64,000 bases of DNA, taken from Nitrosospira sp. Is2. Lineage in GTDB: Bacteria > Pseudomonadota > Gammaproteobacteria > Burkholderiales > Nitrosomonadaceae. The translations under genes were made by a program, and so were the position numbers. Location: positions 124,001 through 188,000 of the forward strand of contig NZ_CP137134.1 in NCBI RefSeq assembly GCF_033095785.1, read 5' to 3'. The notes under the pieces were generated by a model. That model saw nothing but the letters and a program-made list of their open reading frames with translations. It made no database searches and had not been told where the DNA came from. Shown here piece by piece: positions 16,632 through 26,196 of this stretch (position 1 is the stretch's first letter; every line of letters begins with the position of its first letter).

Positions 16632-18416
16632 CTAGGGCTTCCTCTCCCGACTCTCCCGTTCTGCCTTGTTGCTGCGCGAGATGGAAAGTATTAGCCAAAT
16701 CCCCCCGATCGATGCGAATACGAAGCCGAGCAAACCGAAAAAGGGCAACCCGAACAGGGTGGGTCCACCGGATACCGTCATCACGACAGATGAGCCGACA
16801 ATGATGGAGGCAACGATGATGCCGACGATCAGCCGGTTTGTCGCCCCGTCCAGCTGATCGCCCACATGCTTGAGATGTCCCACATCGATGTGAAGTTCCA
16901 GCCTCCCTCGTCGCGCCGCCCGCAGCAGTTGTGAGAGATCCCGCGGCAGATCGGACATCAGCTTGGATATCTCAGAGGCGGCGTGCCAGCCGCGTTTGGC
17001 CAGCGCTGCGGGGGCGTAGCGGACTAATAATGCCTCTCGCAGCATGGGTAGCGCTTCTCCCGCCAGATCCAGCTCCGGATCGAGTTCCCGGCCCATTCCT
17101 TCGAGCGAAATGAATGCCTTGATGAAGAGCACCAGATCGGGCGGCAAGGAGAGCTGGTGTGAACGCAGGATTGCCACTAGATCGGCCAGCATGGTTCCCA
17201 GCTTAAGTTGTTTCAACGGCATGCCGAGATGCTGGTCGACGAACGTCTGAATTTCAGCCGTAAGTGCTTCTTCGTTTACTATGCCGGTCCCTGTCCAGTC
17301 AAGCAGCACATTGGCGACGAGCGCGGGCTCGTGCTGCACGAGGCCGAGCAACAAATGGATCAACTGGTCACGCCGCTCGTCGGAAAGCCTGCCGACCATG
17401 CCGAAATCAATGAAGGCGATGCGGTTGCCGGGTAAATAGAATACGTTGCCGGGATGCGGGTCAGCGTGGAACAGGCCGTCCACTGCAATCATCTTGAGTA
17501 CGGCATTCACGCCGCGGCGTGCAAGCACCTTGCGGTCAAGCCCCGCCCGCTCGACAGCCGCAAGGTCGCGACCAGGGATGCCGTCGATATACTCCTGCAC
17601 GCACACCCGCTCACCCGTCCATTGCCAATATACCTTTGGAATCACAATAAGCAAGGGCAGGCCATGGGGTTCCGCCACTGCCCCTGCGACACCTTGATTC
17701 GCAGGGACCGTTGAATCAGGATCGGAATACCCGGCAAAGTTCGCCGCTATGCGTTCCGCATGCCGGCACTCCGCCGCGAAATCAAGTTCCCGCCGCAGCG
17801 ACTGGTTGAACTGCCGGACCACCTCCCGCCAGTGAAAGTGGCGCAATTCGGTGTTACCGGTTTCGATCGCTTCCGCCAGTCGCGAGACCCAGCGCAGATC
17901 GGCCTCGATCACCGCCCTCACCCCGGGCCGGCGCACCTTGACCACGACTTCGCTCCCATCCGCGAGCCGAGCTCGATGCACCTGGGCAATGGAACCGGCC
18001 GCCAGTGGCTCCGGATCAAATGCGGCAAATACTTCCTCCGGCGGAGCACCCAGGTCTTCCGTGAGCTGCTGATAAACCTCCGGATAGGGGGAAGGGAGCG
18101 TGCTGTCCTGCAACTTGCTGAATTCCTCGATCCACTCGGGATCGAAGAGATCGACGCGGGTAGCGAGGATCTGGCCAAGCTTGACAAACGTCGGGCCCAT
18201 TTCCTCCATGGCGCGACGCACTCGGGCGGGCGGCTCAAGCTGAGCCAACTCAGTGGCTTCATTCCACCTTAATGCGCGCCCCGTCCGCTCCAGCGCATTG
18301 GCGAGCCCCATCCGGCGCACCATGTCGCCAAACCCGTAACGGATCAGGATGGATGCAATCTCGTGCAGCCGGCCGAGGTCGCGCGCCGCCATCAGCGCTT
18401 GCCAAAGCATCAGCAA
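16632..18416 (-). CDS. UbiB/ABC1 atypical protein kinase-like protein
   Basis: A 594-aa protein of the ABC1/ADCK/UbiB family, which supports ubiquinone biosynthesis. The family KxGQ motif is at 79-82 (VKLGQILATR), the Ala-rich nucleotide loop AAGSIAQVH at 139-147, the catalytic region FHADPHPGNVF and the metal-binding FIDFG follow. Two hydrophobic segments near the C-terminus (LIVGIIVASIIVGSSVVM and the following LFGLPFFGLLGFVFASIGG) anchor it in the membrane. Stand-alone gene; other ubi genes are not in the window, so ubiB itself is not certain. Confidence 0.9.
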   Translation of the reverse strand: MLMLWQALMAARDLGRLHEIASILIRYGFGDMVRRMGLANALERTGRALRWNEATELAQLEPPARVRRAMEEMGPTFVKLGQILATRVDLFDPEWIEEFSKLQDSTLPSPYPEVYQQLTEDLGAPPEEVFAAFDPEPLAAGSIAQVHRARLADGSEVVVKVRRPGVRAVIEADLRWVSRLAEAIETGNTELRHFHWREVVRQFNQSLRRELDFAAECRHAERIAANFAGYSDPDSTVPANQGVAGAVAEPHGLPLLIVIPKVYWQWTGERVCVQEYIDGIPGRDLAAVERAGLDRKVLARRGVNAVLKMIAVDGLFHADPHPGNVFYLPGNRIAFIDFGMVGRLSDERRDQLIHLLLGLVQHEPALVANVLLDWTGTGIVNEEALTAEIQTFVDQHLGMPLKQLKLGTMLADLVAILRSHQLSLPPDLVLFIKAFISLEGMGRELDPELDLAGEALPMLREALLVRYAPAALAKRGWHAASEISKLMSDLPRDLSQLLRAARRGRLELHIDVGHLKHVGDQLDGATNRLIVGIIVASIIVGSSVVMTVSGGPTLFGLPFFGLLGFVFASIGGIWLILSISRSNKAERESRERKP

Positions 18417-18815
18417 TACCTCGAGTTTATTAGATGCATGAACATCTGTGCCTCATATGCGGTAACACGGCCTATACATTACCTTGAATGGAGTCGCCGT
18501 ATCCCGGATTTTATTGCAACCCGTTCCACTGTAACCCATTTTACTGCAACCGCTGGGCAAAGCGCCCAGGGCAATGAAGGTGAAAATCAAAAGTACCCCT
18601 CTGTGACTTCCCCACGTTTTCCGGCAATTCGCAAACGCGGTTCCTATCCCTGAAGCTCTGTTCGGCACCGAACAGAAACCGGGTCCCCTAATCCACACAA
18701 TAATTGTGGGTTTTTCCGGCTTGACGTTTCAGTATCAACAAGAAAGAAAGCCGGTGGAAACATCAAGAGGAAAAACTTCTCACCCGACATTATCCCATTT
18801 ACTTTGGAGTTATCT
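18417..18815. other. Divergent intergenic region
   Basis: About 400 bases between the UbiB-like gene and the Cys-rich protein. It should carry both promoters. The stretch CTGTTCGGCACCGAACAG around 18659 is a strong inverted repeat and might be an operator or a hairpin in the Cys-rich gene leader. Confidence 0.4.
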
Positions 18816-19265
18816 ATGAAATCACATTCAATTTTTTCCGGCGCTGTACGGTTGTTAGCGCTGCTCGTCCTAAGCGTAGGCTTGAGCATCGGCCTGGATG
18901 GCACCGTTAATGCCCAGGAAGGCATGCAAGGGCAGGACCGCGAAAAATCCGGGTCACAAGCAACATCCGCCAGCGGCGGAAAGAAACAGCTGCCCTGCGG
19001 CGGGCCAAGCGTCATTCAGTGTCCGCGCGGCATGTCTTGCGTGGACAATCCCCATGACAAATGCGATCCGACCAAGGATGGCCTCGACTGCCCAGGCACA
19101 TGCGTCGCTGGTAGCGGACAAGAACAGAAAGTCAAGGCGCCCTGCGGCGGACCATCCATGATCGTGTGCCAGGGTGGCATGATTTGTGTGGACGACCCTG
19201 CAGATAACTGCGACCCCACAAAAGATGGTCTCAACTGCAAGGGTTTTTGCGTCGATCGCCCGTAG
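18816..19265 (+). CDS. Secreted Cys-rich protein with two tandem repeats
   Basis: A 149-aa protein. ATG 18816 is preceded by TTGGAG at good spacing. A signal peptide (VRLLALLVLSVGLSIGL, cleavage near VNA-QE) is followed by a linker and two copies of a six-cysteine module: PCGGPSVIQCPRGMSCVD...CDPTKDGLDC and PCGGPSMIVCQGGMICVD...CDPTKDGLNC. The even number and spacing of cysteines suggest three disulfides per module, so it should fold in the periplasm or outside. The module resembles Cys-rich domains of unknown role in many exported bacterial proteins. Function unknown. Confidence 0.8.
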   Translation: MKSHSIFSGAVRLLALLVLSVGLSIGLDGTVNAQEGMQGQDREKSGSQATSASGGKKQLPCGGPSVIQCPRGMSCVDNPHDKCDPTKDGLDCPGTCVAGSGQEQKVKAPCGGPSMIVCQGGMICVDDPADNCDPTKDGLNCKGFCVDRP

Positions 19266-19301
19266 TCTTTCCCCGGTCGATACTCCGCTTCAGTCGACGC
19301 T

Positions 19302-19339
19302 AAAAAAAGGGACAGCCTCTAAAGGGCTTGTCCCTTTTT
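19302..19339 (+). terminator. Rho-independent terminator
   Basis: AAAAAGGGACA and TGTCCCTTTTT form an 11-base stem around a 14-base loop, ending in a T run, 37 bases after the Cys-rich gene. The flanking A and T runs could make it work in both directions. Confidence 0.85.
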
Positions 19340-19666
19340 GGATAGCCCCGTCTCCCATACCTTCCCGAACGACATACTCTCTTCAGCGACAACGCGAGCA
19401 CGCCCTCCATTTAATCGCTCGAACGGCTTTTTATATGTGTTCTCCGATTTTTCTCTTTTCCGCTTCAGCGAAGTCGGTGGCTTTTCCGGCGTTTTGCTTG
19501 GTCCACTCGAAGCTGACGTAGGTTAAGGAACTTTCTCGTCCACTACGATTCGTTTATCAAGAGAACTCGATAAGCTTATATAAAACTAATATAACCCAGC
19601 CCCGACGTCATCAGTACAATAACAGCATCAAATGGCTCAGCACGCTCTCGAGGCGGATACCAAAAT
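19340..19666. other. Upstream region of small-family copy 1
   Basis: About 330 bases with no supported gene. The last 100 bases are AT-rich (TTATATAAAACTAATATAA) and probably include the promoter of the small gene that follows. Confidence 0.45.
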
Positions 19667-19939
19667 ATGCACAAATATGTCCCTTACATACGAACTGCGG
19701 AAGGCTTTATCGAGCGGGTCTCCTATGCAGTTTACAATTCCCCTGACGAGCCGCCGGCTCCTTATGTTCACGAACAGTCCATCAGCGGCTGGCCGGAATC
19801 CACGGTATTCTGGGCAAAGGCAACCGGGCGCAGCGTAGGCATTGCCCCTCTTTTCTCCGCCACCCCTGGCGCGGACAGAGGCGTAAAGGCTTCGTCTTCA
19901 GCAGATATTGCTACTCTTCTCTCCCCCGTCCCCGACTAA
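19667..19939 (+). CDS. GWPE-motif small protein, copy 1
   Basis: A 90-aa member of the unrecognised small family found nine times in this window. The N-terminal part reads MHKYVPYIRTAEGFIERV; after a short variable stretch comes PYVHEQSISGWPESTVFW and then GRSVGIAP. The last 25 residues are a family-external tail. No signal peptide, membrane segment or Cys motif. The ribosome-binding site is weak. Most similar to copy 7 at 45.9 kb, with which it shares the stretch YNSPDE. Function unknown. Confidence 0.75.
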   Translation: MHKYVPYIRTAEGFIERVSYAVYNSPDEPPAPYVHEQSISGWPESTVFWAKATGRSVGIAPLFSATPGADRGVKASSSADIATLLSPVPD

Positions 19940-20244
19940 TCGTCAACCCGGCCCGAACCTTGCACATCCATAAATCGCACGCCGTACTTCGCGAAGCTGG
20001 AACAACCTGCTTGATGGGCCGTTTTAAACCGGCTCTTTCCGGATCAGCAGCTATCCTGCTTCAGTCATCCTCCTTTACCGATACAACCATCTCTGCGAAC
20101 GCTCGCAAGACTTTTGAATTAACGTTGTTTTAATAAAATAGTTCTTGTAGATTTCGCTACTTAGTTCAAAAGTGTCATGATAATATAGCTCTGCAGTTTG
20201 TATTACTCTTGAATATTCATTTTTTTATTTTAGGAGGTCTTACT
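19940..20244. other. Intergenic region upstream of the carbonic anhydrase
   Basis: About 300 bases without a gene. The last 130 bases are AT-rich and end in the AGGAGG site of the carbonic anhydrase; its promoter is expected here. Confidence 0.45.
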
Positions 20245-21072
20245 GTGAGCAAATTATCGTTTCGTCTGCTGCAAGTTGCACCCCTCGCTTCGGCTCTGTT
20301 TCTGACGGGTCTGCCTGCTGTAAAGGCGGCCACCATGGATGACCTACTGGCTGGAATGGAGGAGCAAAGTCCTGTTGATATTCGTCCGGATAACACCTTT
20401 TTCCGCCGACTGGCTCCGCTACAGTTCAGTTTGAGTTCAGACACAGACTTAAGCGTACTCAACACCGGTTCGCCCAGCCACGAGAGCGCCATCAAAGCAA
20501 ATATTCTCCCCGGGGCAGGATCAGTCACAGTTGATGGCCATACCTATAACCTGGCTCAATTCCACTTTCACACGCCCTCGGAGCATCTGGAAAGCAGCAA
20601 GGCCACGCCCCTGGAGTTGCATATGGTATTCGCCGACTCCACGGATAATCTTCTGGTGGTGGGGCGGTGGATAAACCAGGGCAGCTTCAATAGCGCGCTT
20701 GACCCGATTTTCTCGGACTTGCCAACAGCAAGCGAAACGCATCAGGTGTCCGACTTTAACCTGAATTCACTTCTGCCCGACAATCTGCAATCATTTCGTT
20801 ACGAGGGGTCGCTCACGACTCCCCCATTTACCGAGGAGGTAACCTGGATAAACCTGGCGCAGCCGCTCGAAATGGCGGCCGCCCAAATCCAGGCTTATCG
20901 AGACCTCTTCCCCCACGGCAACACGCGTCCGGTTCAACCCCTCGGTGATCGAATCATACTTACAGATGTGCCAGGGTTCGTCACCAACGTTCCGGAACCG
21001 CAAACCTATGCCATGTTCCTGGCGGGATTGGGTTTGCTTGGTTTTATGTCGCGGCGAAGCAGGCAGACGTAA
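20245..21072 (+). CDS. Alpha-type carbonic anhydrase with PEP-CTERM anchor
   Basis: A 275-aa exported enzyme interconverting CO2 and bicarbonate. The start is GTG 20245, seven bases after a perfect AGGAGG. A signal peptide (PLASALFLTGLPAVKA) is followed by EEQSPVDI, the family entry motif, the zinc ligands in QFHFHTPSEH and the third His in ELHMVF, and the substrate-pocket LTTPPFTEEVTW. The C-terminus is a PEP-CTERM sorting signal (VPEPQTYAMFLAGLGLLGF plus RRSRQ), so exosortase should process it. Ammonia oxidisers fix CO2 and urea-derived carbon, which fits a periplasmic enzyme. Confidence 0.93.
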   Translation: MSKLSFRLLQVAPLASALFLTGLPAVKAATMDDLLAGMEEQSPVDIRPDNTFFRRLAPLQFSLSSDTDLSVLNTGSPSHESAIKANILPGAGSVTVDGHTYNLAQFHFHTPSEHLESSKATPLELHMVFADSTDNLLVVGRWINQGSFNSALDPIFSDLPTASETHQVSDFNLNSLLPDNLQSFRYEGSLTTPPFTEEVTWINLAQPLEMAAAQIQAYRDLFPHGNTRPVQPLGDRIILTDVPGFVTNVPEPQTYAMFLAGLGLLGFMSRRSRQT

Positions 21073-21097
21073 AAGAAGCGGCCTGGGAAATAAGAAG

Positions 21098-21126
21098 ACC
21101 CACCTTGGTTCTCAAGGCGGGTTTTT
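21098..21126 (+). terminator. Rho-independent terminator
   Basis: ACCCACCTTG and CAAGGCGGGT pair around GTTCT (one mismatch) followed by TTTTT, 26 bases after the carbonic anhydrase stop. Confidence 0.85.
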
Positions 21127-21174
21127 CATTCGGGCAACACAACCGCTGGTTGAAGTTCAAGTTGAGCTCGTTGG

Positions 21175-22908
21175 TCATTTAAACGCCGTGATCAACACCT
21201 CTACGTAGAAAAAATCACTAAAGCCCGGACGCTGCGTGATTTCCTCGGGGTGCGCCACCATCCGGTTTTTGATGAAGTCCCCAGCGATGAAGTGCGAATA
21301 ACCAATGACTGTGTTGATTCTCGGGTCAATCTGATAACGTACGCGCAGTTCCACCCCGTTCCCGACCTCGTCGCCGCTTCTCCCGGTCCTGTCCCGATTG
21401 AAGCCGGGGTCCCTGACGACGCTGATGTTGCCATCAAAAGTGTCGAACAGCCGGTCGGTACTGCTCGCCAGCCAGAACCAGGCATAGCTGGCTTCAATCC
21501 CCAGTTTCTGGGTCGGCTGCAGGTCAAACCTGATTCGGGGATGCTTGATGTTTTCATAAATAATATAGTGATCTGACGACCATGGGCGTGCAAAGCCAAA
21601 AAAACGGTCGAAACGATTGTTCACGCCGTCATTGGGATGCCGGTCACCTGTAGCATAACCGTAAAAGCCACTGAGACGCGGCTTCCAGGCGTGCTTGAAC
21701 TTATACCCCACCTCGGTGGTATAACCGTAGGCATCATGACGCTCGGTGCCGTTAGTACCGAACTGGTAGCTGAAGTTCACATCGAAATCGAGCCCGGTAG
21801 TCCCGATCAGTCCGTAGCCGCGCAACGATGGCATGTGAATCTCGCGATCAAGCCGGTTGGTTGCGGTATGGCCGTTGGGATCAGCAGTCTGCTTCTGGCC
21901 CATATAATAAGGTTGCAGCGTGATGATATCGGACCACTTGCGCCAATGCCCGATTGTGCCAAAAAACCAAAGGTGGTCGTTGGCCTCATCGAATTGGGTC
22001 TGCAGGCGCTTGACCGGCTGGTAGCCAAATGTATCAATTTCCCAGTCGTTCGCTTCCCGCCCGAGGTTCAGGCGAAAGCCTTCGAAGGTATTCGTGGTAT
22101 TACGCCATTCGTTGCGTGCGATAAAACGCCGATCCAGCGTTTCATAAGCCATACGCCCTGCCCGAAACCTGATTGGACGGTTCTGCTTGCGATCGTCCTG
22201 GCCCAACGCATTTTTAAAATTCAATTCCCCGTATCCCTGGATCAGGTCGTACGGGTTGTTTTCCTGGTCAGTTGTCGGAAACCGGTTGTTGTAGACCCGC
22301 GAGTCCTGGAACTCGACTGCAAAGCGGAACGGGTCGAGAATTTCCCTTATGCCCAGGTAGGCTCGCGAACGTATAAAAAACGGGTTGTCGAATCCTGCTT
22401 CGACACGGCGGAAATCATCGTGGCGCATTTCATAGCGGGTGCGAAACTCGAAACCGATATCGAGCCAGTGGATGTCCTTGAATGCCTCAATGCCGGTCTG
22501 GCTCAGCCGTCGCACATATCGGGGCGGATCGGAGTCCGGATTGGTCGCATAACTGTTCGCTGGGCGATAATAGCTGGTGGATTTGTTATCCCCGTTCGGT
22601 TTGGCTTCGGGTGACCCAGCCGGTTTTTCGGATGCGGCGGATTTATCCGCTGCCGGGATCGCCCATTTATTGCCCTCGTCTGGCGACTTGATGAGCCATT
22701 TGTAATTTTCATCCGAGGATTTGGCCGGCGCGCTATCCGCGCCGGGTGCCGCTGCCTGCGCCAACTGTTCGGCCCGTTGCCGCGCGGACGGGGGTTGGGC
22801 CTCCGGGCCGCTCGATGAGCCATTCAATAGACTGCCATTAGCCTGAACTGACCCGATCGGTGATACGCCGATTATCGTTGCAAGCATGATTCGCCACCCG
22901 TATTTCAC
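21175..22908 (-). CDS. Alginate-export-type outer-membrane beta-barrel protein
   Basis: About 577 aa. The start is set at GTG 22908 behind an AGGGGA site, giving a normal signal peptide (WRIMLATIIGVSPIGSVQA); the open frame extends to 23019. After a low-complexity linker, from about residue 150 to the end lies an alginate_exp (AlgE-like) barrel with alternating aromatic strands, for example FEFRTRYEMRHDDFRR and GFRLNLGREANDWEID. It ends at VLITAFK, so the terminal aromatic is followed by one Lys. Family members export polysaccharide or act as porins. No alginate genes are nearby, so the substrate is unknown. Confidence 0.85.
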   Translation of the reverse strand: MKYGWRIMLATIIGVSPIGSVQANGSLLNGSSSGPEAQPPSARQRAEQLAQAAAPGADSAPAKSSDENYKWLIKSPDEGNKWAIPAADKSAASEKPAGSPEAKPNGDNKSTSYYRPANSYATNPDSDPPRYVRRLSQTGIEAFKDIHWLDIGFEFRTRYEMRHDDFRRVEAGFDNPFFIRSRAYLGIREILDPFRFAVEFQDSRVYNNRFPTTDQENNPYDLIQGYGELNFKNALGQDDRKQNRPIRFRAGRMAYETLDRRFIARNEWRNTTNTFEGFRLNLGREANDWEIDTFGYQPVKRLQTQFDEANDHLWFFGTIGHWRKWSDIITLQPYYMGQKQTADPNGHTATNRLDREIHMPSLRGYGLIGTTGLDFDVNFSYQFGTNGTERHDAYGYTTEVGYKFKHAWKPRLSGFYGYATGDRHPNDGVNNRFDRFFGFARPWSSDHYIIYENIKHPRIRFDLQPTQKLGIEASYAWFWLASSTDRLFDTFDGNISVVRDPGFNRDRTGRSGDEVGNGVELRVRYQIDPRINTVIGYSHFIAGDFIKNRMVAHPEEITQRPGFSDFFYVEVLITAFK

Positions 22909-23270
22909 TGCATTCCCCTGAATGGCTCCTCCGGTATCCCGGTCGGCGACCCTATCGGTTGCTGTTTCCACCTCCAGTCTTGTGGTCGGTGTTACTTCCT
23001 CGCCTGCGGCGCGGTCCATCGCCGTTGCCGCTCAGCAAACGAAGGTTAGCAGAAGCTCTATATGAGATTAAATTATATTATTTCACTTGCTTATCCATTT
23101 TAAAGATATGGGGCATTCACTTCGTTTACGGAAAGGATCGCGAAAGGCGGGAAAAGACAAGGGGCACTGGCTCCGTGGTATGAAAGCAGCTGAATTGATA
23201 TGGGCCGCATAAGAAATCTGCAACAAAGCATCCGTACAATCCGGAGCTGATCTCACCAACGGAGGCTGTC

Positions 23271-23516
23271 ATGTCCCAGTATGCTGTCTATATAAGGACC
23301 AAAGAAGGCGACATCGAGCGCACCAAAAATGTTATTTGTGGTTTTCCCCATATTTCGCAAGCACCATACGGATCGCTCGCTCCGTACATCCACGAGGAGC
23401 CGCTAGAAGGCTTCCCCGAAAACATTGTGCTTTGGGCCAGGAGTATCGGCCCTACGGTAGGCATCGCCCCACTGGACGCTTGCGCTAATTTCCGCGACCA
23501 GAATTCAGCCGCCTAG
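23271..23516 (+). CDS. GWPE-motif small protein, copy 2
   Basis: An 81-aa copy of the small family with a strong ribosome-binding site (GGAGG five bases before ATG). N-terminal YAVYIRTKEGDIERTKN, then PYIHEEPLEGFPENIVLW and GPTVGIAPLDAC. The core reads GFPE instead of GWPE. It lies 117 bases upstream of copy 3, the first of two close pairs. The two copies differ in many positions, so the duplication is old. Confidence 0.8.
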   Translation: MSQYAVYIRTKEGDIERTKNVICGFPHISQAPYGSLAPYIHEEPLEGFPENIVLWARSIGPTVGIAPLDACANFRDQNSAA

Positions 23517-23633
23517 GATTGACACGGCGGTGGGCGGCGGGACCCTGGTTACGGGTCAGGCTGAATTTTAAAAAATATCGCTGAGTGCTTCAGCGGCGTT
23601 ACGGCTTTAGCCGTTTTTGCGGGAGACAAGCAA

Positions 23634-23846
23634 ATGGCGAAATTCATCTACTATCTACGCAATACGCAAGGGCGTATCCAGCGCCTGGATAACGTGATTG
23701 CTATCGCGCCCCACGGCCTGCTGGCCGGCTATAAACATGAAGAGCAGGTAACCGGTTTTCCTGAATCCACGGTATTCTGGGCCAGGAACGAGGGGTCGAC
23801 CGTGGGAGTAGCACCTGTTACCGCCTGTCCTCCAGGCGCGCCATAG
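23634..23846 (+). CDS. GWPE-motif small protein, copy 3
   Basis: A 70-aa copy of the small family. GGGAG stands about nine bases before ATG. It reads MAKFIYYLRNTQGRIQRLDN, then YKHEEQVTGFPESTVFW and GSTVGVAPVTACPP. Its 3' end overlaps the stop of the convergent ATP-grasp gene by 29 bases, so the last residues of both proteins share DNA. Shares the GFPE variant and the C-terminal A-C with copy 2. Confidence 0.8.
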   Translation: MAKFIYYLRNTQGRIQRLDNVIAIAPHGLLAGYKHEEQVTGFPESTVFWARNEGSTVGVAPVTACPPGAP

Positions 23847-25080
23847 AGGGACGAGGGCCGTGGCTCTCAGCTGGCTGGTGGGCTTGCCCTTCCCTGGTTC
23901 GCGGGGAAGAACGAACACTGATTTGAAGGCGAATGCGTTTAAAAAAGACACGTACCTTTTTTGGCAGAAAAAACCCGTATACCTTGCGCACCGCCCAACG
24001 CGCCCAGGTCAGAATCCGGTAATGTATCAGGACGTACAGGAAATTCTCGGGAAGATATTTCCAGACCCCGTAGCGATTGAATATCAGTTCCGCCCACGTC
24101 AACCGCAGATAGTGAGGGATGAGAACGCTGTTGGGGTACGAAATGTCGAACGAGCCCGTATGCCTCCCCGCTGCGCCTTCCGCGAAGTGCCGCTGAATAA
24201 TCTTGGCCCAATCCTCGCCCAGGTACCTCGGCTGATCGATCCACAGGTTCGGCCGCATGTCAGCTTCGAAATAGTAGCGCTTGTTATCATGCTCAGCGTG
24301 TATACAGCCGACACTGGTAAAACCGTGGGAGCCAAGCGCCTTGCCGACCCGACGCAGTTCATCAGACACTTGTGGTTCCAGTGAGGCAATTTGCTGATAA
24401 GACCTGACTGAGGTGGGCCCGAACCGGTATTTTGATTTTTCCGGAATCGAATAGGCAAAATGCACCAATTCGCCATGCCGGTAGAAAGCCTCCAGGCTCA
24501 CCTCTACGCCCTTCACCTTCCGTTGAACCAGAACCGGATACAGCTTCAGCGTTTTTCGCAAATCTTCCACGTCCGCCTTGTCCAGGCATTCGAATATCCC
24601 TACGCCGCCGGCGGAGGAGTCGAGCTTGACCAGAATGGGATAACCGAGCGTTTCCGCCCCGGCAGCCAATTCCCCTTCGTTGCGTGCTACCCGGTACTCC
24701 GGCGTGCTGATCCCGTTTTCTTGCAGCGCAACGGATAAGCCGATTTTCGAAAAAATATGGCCGAAGTTTTTATCAGACAGAATCGGCAGCAACCGCAACT
24801 TCTGCTCGTGGGTCAAATCCGAGTTTAGTATCACCCCGAGCGTCGCATCGTCCCCAATAACAACCAGTGAATAGTCTTTCTTTATTTTTTCTGCGGCGGT
24901 TCTGGCCAGGAGATCACGTTTCTTTACCAGAACATAATCCCGTATTGCGCTGCTTCTCCTGAACGCCGTGTTATTGCAGATGACATCTACCGTAAACCCT
25001 GCCCGGATGAGCAGTCCAAGCGTCACCGCCATCAACTCCGGCCAATAACCACCTATCAGTAAAGCCTCAAGCTTATCCAT
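23818..25080 (-). CDS. ATP-grasp family ligase-like protein
   Basis: A 420-aa protein. An N-terminal Rossmann-like domain (EALLIGGYWPELMAVTLGLL) is followed by an ATP-grasp fold: LGYPILVKLDSSAGGVGIFE is the flexible ATP loop near residues 144-163, VLVQRKVKGVEVSLEAFY and YYFEADMRPNLWID supply the metal-binding acidic and Asn residues. Such enzymes join a carboxylate to an amine or thiol with ATP; carbamoyl-phosphate and peptide ligases are relatives. The C-terminal 80 residues are basic and outside the fold. The substrate is unknown. Confidence 0.8.
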   Translation of the reverse strand: MDKLEALLIGGYWPELMAVTLGLLIRAGFTVDVICNNTAFRRSSAIRDYVLVKKRDLLARTAAEKIKKDYSLVVIGDDATLGVILNSDLTHEQKLRLLPILSDKNFGHIFSKIGLSVALQENGISTPEYRVARNEGELAAGAETLGYPILVKLDSSAGGVGIFECLDKADVEDLRKTLKLYPVLVQRKVKGVEVSLEAFYRHGELVHFAYSIPEKSKYRFGPTSVRSYQQIASLEPQVSDELRRVGKALGSHGFTSVGCIHAEHDNKRYYFEADMRPNLWIDQPRYLGEDWAKIIQRHFAEGAAGRHTGSFDISYPNSVLIPHYLRLTWAELIFNRYGVWKYLPENFLYVLIHYRILTWARWAVRKVYGFFLPKKVRVFFKRIRLQISVRSSPRTREGQAHQPAESHGPRPSMARLEDRR

Positions 25081-25371
25081 CGGAACCTGACTCCTGCCTG
25101 TCGGCCATGTAATTCAGCCCGGCAGTAAATCACCATCTACGCTGAATTTGTAGCTGTAAAATGTTACAGGCTGACGAAGGAAGAAGGTTGGTCGGGGAAA
25201 GGATCAGCGAGAATGCCCATGAAAACAAGGCGACCGCTATGGCGCAGGTCGACGCATTAGTGGTATTAGTTTGGATCTGATCGGACAAACAATGTCAGAT
25301 TCGAACTCGCGGTAAGTGCCACGAGCAGTCATCTGGAATACATTCGAATACTGGTTCAAGAGGAGACGAAC
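25081..25371. other. Divergent intergenic region
   Basis: About 290 bases between the ATP-grasp gene and the DUF899 gene. No gene or clear structured element was seen; both promoters are expected here. Confidence 0.45.
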
Positions 25372-26061
25372 ATGAGCGCACTACGGTATCCAAATGAAAG
25401 TAGAGAGTATCGCGATGCGCGGGAATTATTGCTCAAAGACGAACAAGAGCTTGTCGAAAAAGTAAAATCTGTAGCAGAAAGACGCCGCAATCTCCCTCTC
25501 GGCGGGCGACTGAAAGAGAACTACGTCTTCCAACGGGCCAATGAAGGAAAAGTAGGGGGAGAGCGTGAAATTCTCGGAGCTGTTTGCGGACAAAACACGA
25601 CGCTGCTCTACTCATTTATGTACGGTCCGAACTGGGACCATCCCTGTTCTTCGTGTACGTCGCTCGTCGATGGGTTTGATCGAACCTGGTATCAGGTCAC
25701 TCAAGGTGCCACGTTTGTCGCAATTGCCAAAGCCCCGGCGGCTCGAATCAATGCGTGGGCAAAACAGCGCGGATGGTCGCAAATTGCGATGGTTTCCGGA
25801 GGGGGCTCTGCCTATCAGGCTGATTACAAATGCCAGGGAGACTCTGATGATATGCAATGGCCGATGATGCATGTATTCAGGGAGCGGGATGGAAAGATTT
25901 ATCGCTTCTGGGAAAGTGAGCTGCCGATGAATCATGTCGACACGGTGTGGGCGTATCGGAATCTCATGGACTTTACGCCAGAGGGCTGGCCTGATATTCC
26001 CACTCCGCCACAGAATTTCAAGTCCGAATTCCTGGAAAAAAACTATCTGAACCAGGATTAG
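25372..26061 (+). CDS. DUF899 thioredoxin-like protein
   Basis: A 229-aa cytoplasmic protein of the DUF899 family (thioredoxin-like fold). Good GAGGAG site upstream. Features seen: YSFMYGPNWDHPCSSCTSLVDG with the CxxC pair near residues 89-92, TFVAIAKAPAARINAWAKQRGW, and HVFRERDGKIYRFW near the end. The CxxC suggests redox activity but the family role is not established. Free-standing gene. Confidence 0.9.
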   Translation: MSALRYPNESREYRDARELLLKDEQELVEKVKSVAERRRNLPLGGRLKENYVFQRANEGKVGGEREILGAVCGQNTTLLYSFMYGPNWDHPCSSCTSLVDGFDRTWYQVTQGATFVAIAKAPAARINAWAKQRGWSQIAMVSGGGSAYQADYKCQGDSDDMQWPMMHVFRERDGKIYRFWESELPMNHVDTVWAYRNLMDFTPEGWPDIPTPPQNFKSEFLEKNYLNQD

Positions 26062-26196
26062 CTTCACACCCATACGCGGACCGCGAGAGGTAAGTTTCCT
26101 GTCTTCGGGGATCACGTTGAGGCGGTTTGCCCTGAATCTGGATTATCATAATTCAGTGCTGATGCCGTCACCGACCGGCTGTCGCTTAACTCACGC

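Noticed and set aside
17760..18272. 170-codon + strand frame
   Set aside because: Antisense to the UbiB-like kinase with intact kinase motifs.
21637..22614. 325-codon + strand frame
   Set aside because: Antisense to the outer-membrane barrel gene; no domain and no start site.
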